From: Prevotellaceae bacterium
Lineage (GTDB): Bacteria; Bacteroidota; Bacteroidia; Bacteroidales; UBA932
Assembly (NCBI GenBank): GCA_031290755.1
Contig: JAITMY010000174.1
Span: 1-20,436, forward strand
DNA: 20,436 nt
Direction of reading: 5' to 3'
Shown here in pieces: positions 17,605 to 20,436 of this stretch; within the stretch, counting starts at the first letter, position 1; each line of letters begins with the position of its first letter. A model generated the notes under the pieces. That model saw only the letters and a list, made by a program, of their open reading frames with translations. It was not told the DNA's origin and searched no databases. Position numbers and translations under genes: made by a program.

Positions 17605-17631
17605 CTAATAGTGAGTAGTGGATAGTGAAAA
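17597..17631. repeat. Degenerate heptanucleotide array, 5 units, after lyase B
   Basis: Units at 17597, 17604, 17611, 17618 and 17625 read GTGAATA, GCTAATA, GTGAGTA, GTGGATA, GTGAAAA. Only the first is exact, so this is the most decayed of the four arrays. It supplies the last Glu codon and the TAG stop (17602-17604) of lyase B. Confidence 0.8.
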
Positions 17632-17667
17632 ATGAGCTGGTAAGCAAATCTACGCATGAGTGGCCAT

Positions 17668-17707
17668 AAATTTTCAAATTTTCAAACCTTCAAATCATCA
17701 AATCATG
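17668..17707. repeat. 8-bp tandem repeat running into the methylesterase start codon
   Basis: Five 8-bp units: AAATTTTC twice, AAACCTTC, AAATCATC, AAATCATG. The last three bases of the fifth unit are the ATG start (17705-17707) of the pectin methylesterase gene. It replaces any recognisable Shine-Dalgarno sequence. A-rich leaders are common in Bacteroidota, where initiation depends little on Shine-Dalgarno pairing. Confidence 0.8.
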
Positions 17708-20436
17708 AACAAGTATTTTCTTCTCCCTGCCCTCCTCCTCCTGTCGGCTGGCGCAAAAGCGCAGGGCGACAACGAAAAGCTGCTGGTTAACGAAACGTTT
17801 CAGTCATGGAGCGCCGTTGCATCGTCGACCACGGAGACATCCGTAACCAAAACGACCAGCTTCTCGAACGAGACGCTCATCTACAAGCTCCGCGAGGTGC
17901 AGGCCGACCCGACAGGCCACAACGCCGACCGTTTCAGCTACACGCTCGTGTCGGATGGATGGCTAATGGCGGCAAAGACGGCCACGCCCTACATCGAGCT
18001 GTCGCCGCTGGCCTCCATAACGCGCGTGGAGTTTGTTCATGGCGCTACCGGCAGCAATCGGGGCTACCAGCTGTGGAAAAAGGCGGCTACCGACGCCGAT
18101 TGGGTGTCGGTTAGCAGCGCGGTGGCCAGCCCCGCAAGTGGCGCAACCGTGGCAGCAGCAATCAACGAGACAAACGTCGCCATCAAGCTCACCAACCTCA
18201 ATGCGGAGCAGAACGCCTACCTATTTGACCTGAAGATTTGGGGCAACTACGCCTCGTCAGCCCCGCAGGTAAGCCTCAACGCCTCGGTCAGCATCGACGG
18301 AGCGGGCGAGATTGCCCGCAACATCAACAGCGACACCTACGACCAAGGTAGCACGCTCAGGCTTACGGCGACGGCCAACTTCGGCTACCGGTTTGTGAGC
18401 TGGACCAACGGTGCGGGCGCGATGCTAACCGAATTGGCTACGCTGGAGCTGACGTTGAACGAGGACATGACGGTTGTTGCGGTGTTTGAGGCGGTGCCCA
18501 CCTACAGCCTTAACCTCAACATCGAGGGCAGCCGCTGGGGGGAGCTTAGCCTCGCGCCCGCGCCCACCAACGGACGGTACGAGCAGAACACCATCGTTAC
18601 GGCCACCGTGATACCCAACGCCGTGGCCACCTTCCTGTACTGGGATGACCAAACCAGCAGCCCCACACGAAGCTTGCAGGTAACGGCTGACGTTACCCTC
18701 ACCGCCACATTCGACGAAATTCCCTTCATCGTGGGGTGGAACTTTAAGGTGCAGGAGCCACGCACGGCGCGGGCTGGCGACTTCTACTCGGAGACCGCCA
18801 ACACCGGCATCATCAACCTGCACGAACCCTCAGGCGCAACCGTCAACTGGCTGGCCAACACCGGCAGCTTCAGCCCCAGCTACACCTGCGCACGCAAGTG
18901 GACAAGCGGCATCACCGACGACACCGACTTTGCCACGCCCGCCAAGCAGCGATACTTCGAGGCCAGCTTTGCCACCACCGACTACACCCATATTCGCGTT
19001 AGCTCTCTCATGGGCGGCAACTACCACGTCTTCAACCGGCAAATCATGCAGTACTCGCTCACCGGCGAAGCCTATACCAACATCGACACGGTGGACATTG
19101 GCGCGGTGTACAACAGTGGATGGGCCGTATGCGAGGCAACCCTACCCTCGCAAGCCGAAAATCAACCTAAGGTGTACATCCGCTGGGTGGCCGACCTTGC
19201 CAGCGGAGTGCGGGGCAATGCTACCGACAACGACGGAACTGCCCTCACCAACATTTTTGTGTATGCCGACAAAACGCTTGCGCCCGACTTTGACGCACCT
19301 CTGCTTGTTTCGGCCTCGCCAGCCCAAAACTCCACAACAGCCTCCTCAAGCGGCACCATTACGCTCAGCTTCAACGAGCGCATGAAGGCCGGAACGGGAA
19401 ACATCACCCTCGACGGGCAAACAGTCAGCCCCGTGTTCGGCTCCACGACCGTTACGCTGCGCTACTCCGGCTTGGGATACGGAACGGAGCATACGCTCAT
19501 CGTGCCGGCAGCCGCGCTCAGCGATTTGTCGGACAATCCCTTTGCAGGCCTCAGCTTAAATTTCACCACCATGACGCGTCCCCAGCCCATTCAGCGCTTG
19601 TTCGATGCGGTGGTGGCAGCCGACGGAAGCGGGCAGCATCTCAGCCTGCAGGCCGCTATCGACGCTGCGCCTACAGGCCTCTCGTCACCCTGGCTTATCT
19701 ACGTCAAAAACGGCGTGTACCGCAACCAGCACACGCTCATCCCCGTTACCAAGCCTTACCTGCACTTCATTGGCCAATGCCGCGATAGCGTTATCGTGGG
19801 CGACACCATTACCAACGAAGACGCAGCCTTTGGCAGCTATGGCGACAACGCTGCTGTGGTGGTGCGAGGCGCCAGCTGCTACTTCGAGAACATGACCCTC
19901 GAAAACACCCACGGCTACACCGCGCAGGCAGGCCCTCAAGCCCTCGCCGTATTCGCCAATGCCGACAAAACAACCTTCAACGGCTGCACCATGCGCGGCT
20001 ATCAGGACACCTACTTCACCGGCAGCTATCGGCATTACTTGCTGTCGTGCCGCATCGAGGGCGCGGTGGACTTCATTTACGGCAGTGGCGACGCATTCTT
20101 CGACCAATGCCTGATTTACGTCAAGCGCTCCGGCTCCGTCATCGTTGCGCCCAACCACGGCGCGGGTACCGCATGGGGATACGTCTTCAGCGGATGCACC
20201 ATCGACGGCGACCCGGGCTTCAACAACAACCTCTTTGGCCGCCCCTGGCAGAACTCACCCAAAGCGGTGTTCCTCAACACCACCTGCAAGGCCAGCATCA
20301 CCCCTGCCGGATGGACAGACATGGGCGCCGTGCCCATCATCTTTGCCGACTATGGCTCTACCAACGCTCAGGGTGAACTCCTCGACCTGAGCCAGCGCAC
20401 GAGCCTCTACCCGCACAGCACAGGCAGCGGCGTGGC
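17705..20436 (+). CDS. Multidomain secreted pectin methylesterase (CE8), 3' end missing
   Basis: The frame is open from ATG 17705 to the right edge, with 910 complete codons. Residues 1-20 are a signal peptide (MNKYFLLPALLLLSAGAKAQ) without a lipobox Cys, so the protein is secreted rather than lipidated. Residues about 21-185 are an unnamed beta-rich domain. About 188-265 and 266-340 are two InlB-B-type/Flg_new_2 repeats (GYRFVSWTNG and TFLYWDDQT). About 341-520 is a further unnamed domain opening VGWNFKVQEP. About 527-625 is an SbsA-type Ig domain (LVSASPAQNS, TLSFNERM). From about 633 on is the pectinesterase beta-helix: ADGSGQHLSLQAAIDAAP, GYQDTYF with Q767 and D768, VDFIYGSGDAFF with D789, and FGRPW with R846. 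The 21-residue spacing between the two aspartates equals that of characterised CE8 enzymes. It should de-esterify methylated homogalacturonan, producing substrate for the two lyases just upstream. A C-terminal T9SS sorting domain is possible beyond the edge. The gene is 100 bp from lyase B. Confidence 0.95.
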   Translation, partial: MNKYFLLPALLLLSAGAKAQGDNEKLLVNETFQSWSAVASSTTETSVTKTTSFSNETLIYKLREVQADPTGHNADRFSYTLVSDGWLMAAKTATPYIELSPLASITRVEFVHGATGSNRGYQLWKKAATDADWVSVSSAVASPASGATVAAAINETNVAIKLTNLNAEQNAYLFDLKIWGNYASSAPQVSLNASVSIDGAGEIARNINSDTYDQGSTLRLTATANFGYRFVSWTNGAGAMLTELATLELTLNEDMTVVAVFEAVPTYSLNLNIEGSRWGELSLAPAPTNGRYEQNTIVTATVIPNAVATFLYWDDQTSSPTRSLQVTADVTLTATFDEIPFIVGWNFKVQEPRTARAGDFYSETANTGIINLHEPSGATVNWLANTGSFSPSYTCARKWTSGITDDTDFATPAKQRYFEASFATTDYTHIRVSSLMGGNYHVFNRQIMQYSLTGEAYTNIDTVDIGAVYNSGWAVCEATLPSQAENQPKVYIRWVADLASGVRGNATDNDGTALTNIFVYADKTLAPDFDAPLLVSASPAQNSTTASSSGTITLSFNERMKAGTGNITLDGQTVSPVFGSTTVTLRYSGLGYGTEHTLIVPAAALSDLSDNPFAGLSLNFTTMTRPQPIQRLFDAVVAADGSGQHLSLQAAIDAAPTGLSSPWLIYVKNGVYRNQHTLIPVTKPYLHFIGQCRDSVIVGDTITNEDAAFGSYGDNAAVVVRGASCYFENMTLENTHGYTAQAGPQALAVFANADKTTFNGCTMRGYQDTYFTGSYRHYLLSCRIEGAVDFIYGSGDAFFDQCLIYVKRSGSVIVAPNHGAGTAWGYVFSGCTIDGDPGFNNNLFGRPWQNSPKAVFLNTTCKASITPAGWTDMGAVPIIFADYGSTNAQGELLDLSQRTSLYPHSTGSGV

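Overview
This window looks like part of a pectin (homogalacturonan) utilisation locus from a Bacteroidota genome, most likely order Bacteroidales. The evidence is an adjacent SusC-like/SusD-like pair, several signal-peptidase-II lipoproteins with Bacteroidota features, a type IX secretion (T9SS) type-A sorting domain, and a gene resembling the Bacteroidales family DUF6261. The coding DNA is GC-rich and the spacers are AT-rich and full of short tandem repeats. All supported genes lie on the + strand. I saw no tRNA, rRNA, transposase, CRISPR array or regulator gene (no hybrid two-component, ECF-sigma or anti-sigma gene).

Layout: (1) 1-4358, the 3' part of a very large secreted beta-helix/Ig protein ending in a T9SS sorting domain. 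(2) 4359-4879, a non-coding spacer with a heptanucleotide array and a 42-bp tandem repeat of about seven units. (3) 4880-5635, a cytoplasmic DUF6261-like protein that seems unrelated to the pectin genes. (4) 5636-5904, a spacer with a nested inverted repeat of about 110 bp. (5) 5905-17604, five genes in a row: a surface lipoprotein of unknown fold, the SusC-like porin, the SusD-like glycan-binding lipoprotein, and two tandemly duplicated pectate-lyase lipoproteins (PL1-like). (6) 17705 to the right edge, a multidomain secreted pectin methylesterase (CE8), cut by the window end.

How the genes would work together (inference from known Sus systems): the methylesterase removes methyl groups from homogalacturonan, the two surface pectate lyases cleave the de-esterified chain by beta-elimination, and SusD and possibly the 635-residue lipoprotein hold the chain at the surface. 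The SusC channel then imports oligogalacturonides using TonB energy. The large T9SS protein may be an accessory pectin-binding or pectin-degrading beta-helix protein. No periplasmic unsaturated-galacturonyl hydrolase, GH28 or sugar-acid catabolic gene is in the window, so the locus probably continues beyond an edge.

The most unusual structure is in the spacers. A 7-bp repeat of consensus GTGAATA lies at the 3' end of four genes and overlaps their stop codons; in the two lyase genes it also encodes the last residues. A fifth gene ends in a different short repeat, and an 8-bp repeat runs into the start codon of the methylesterase gene.
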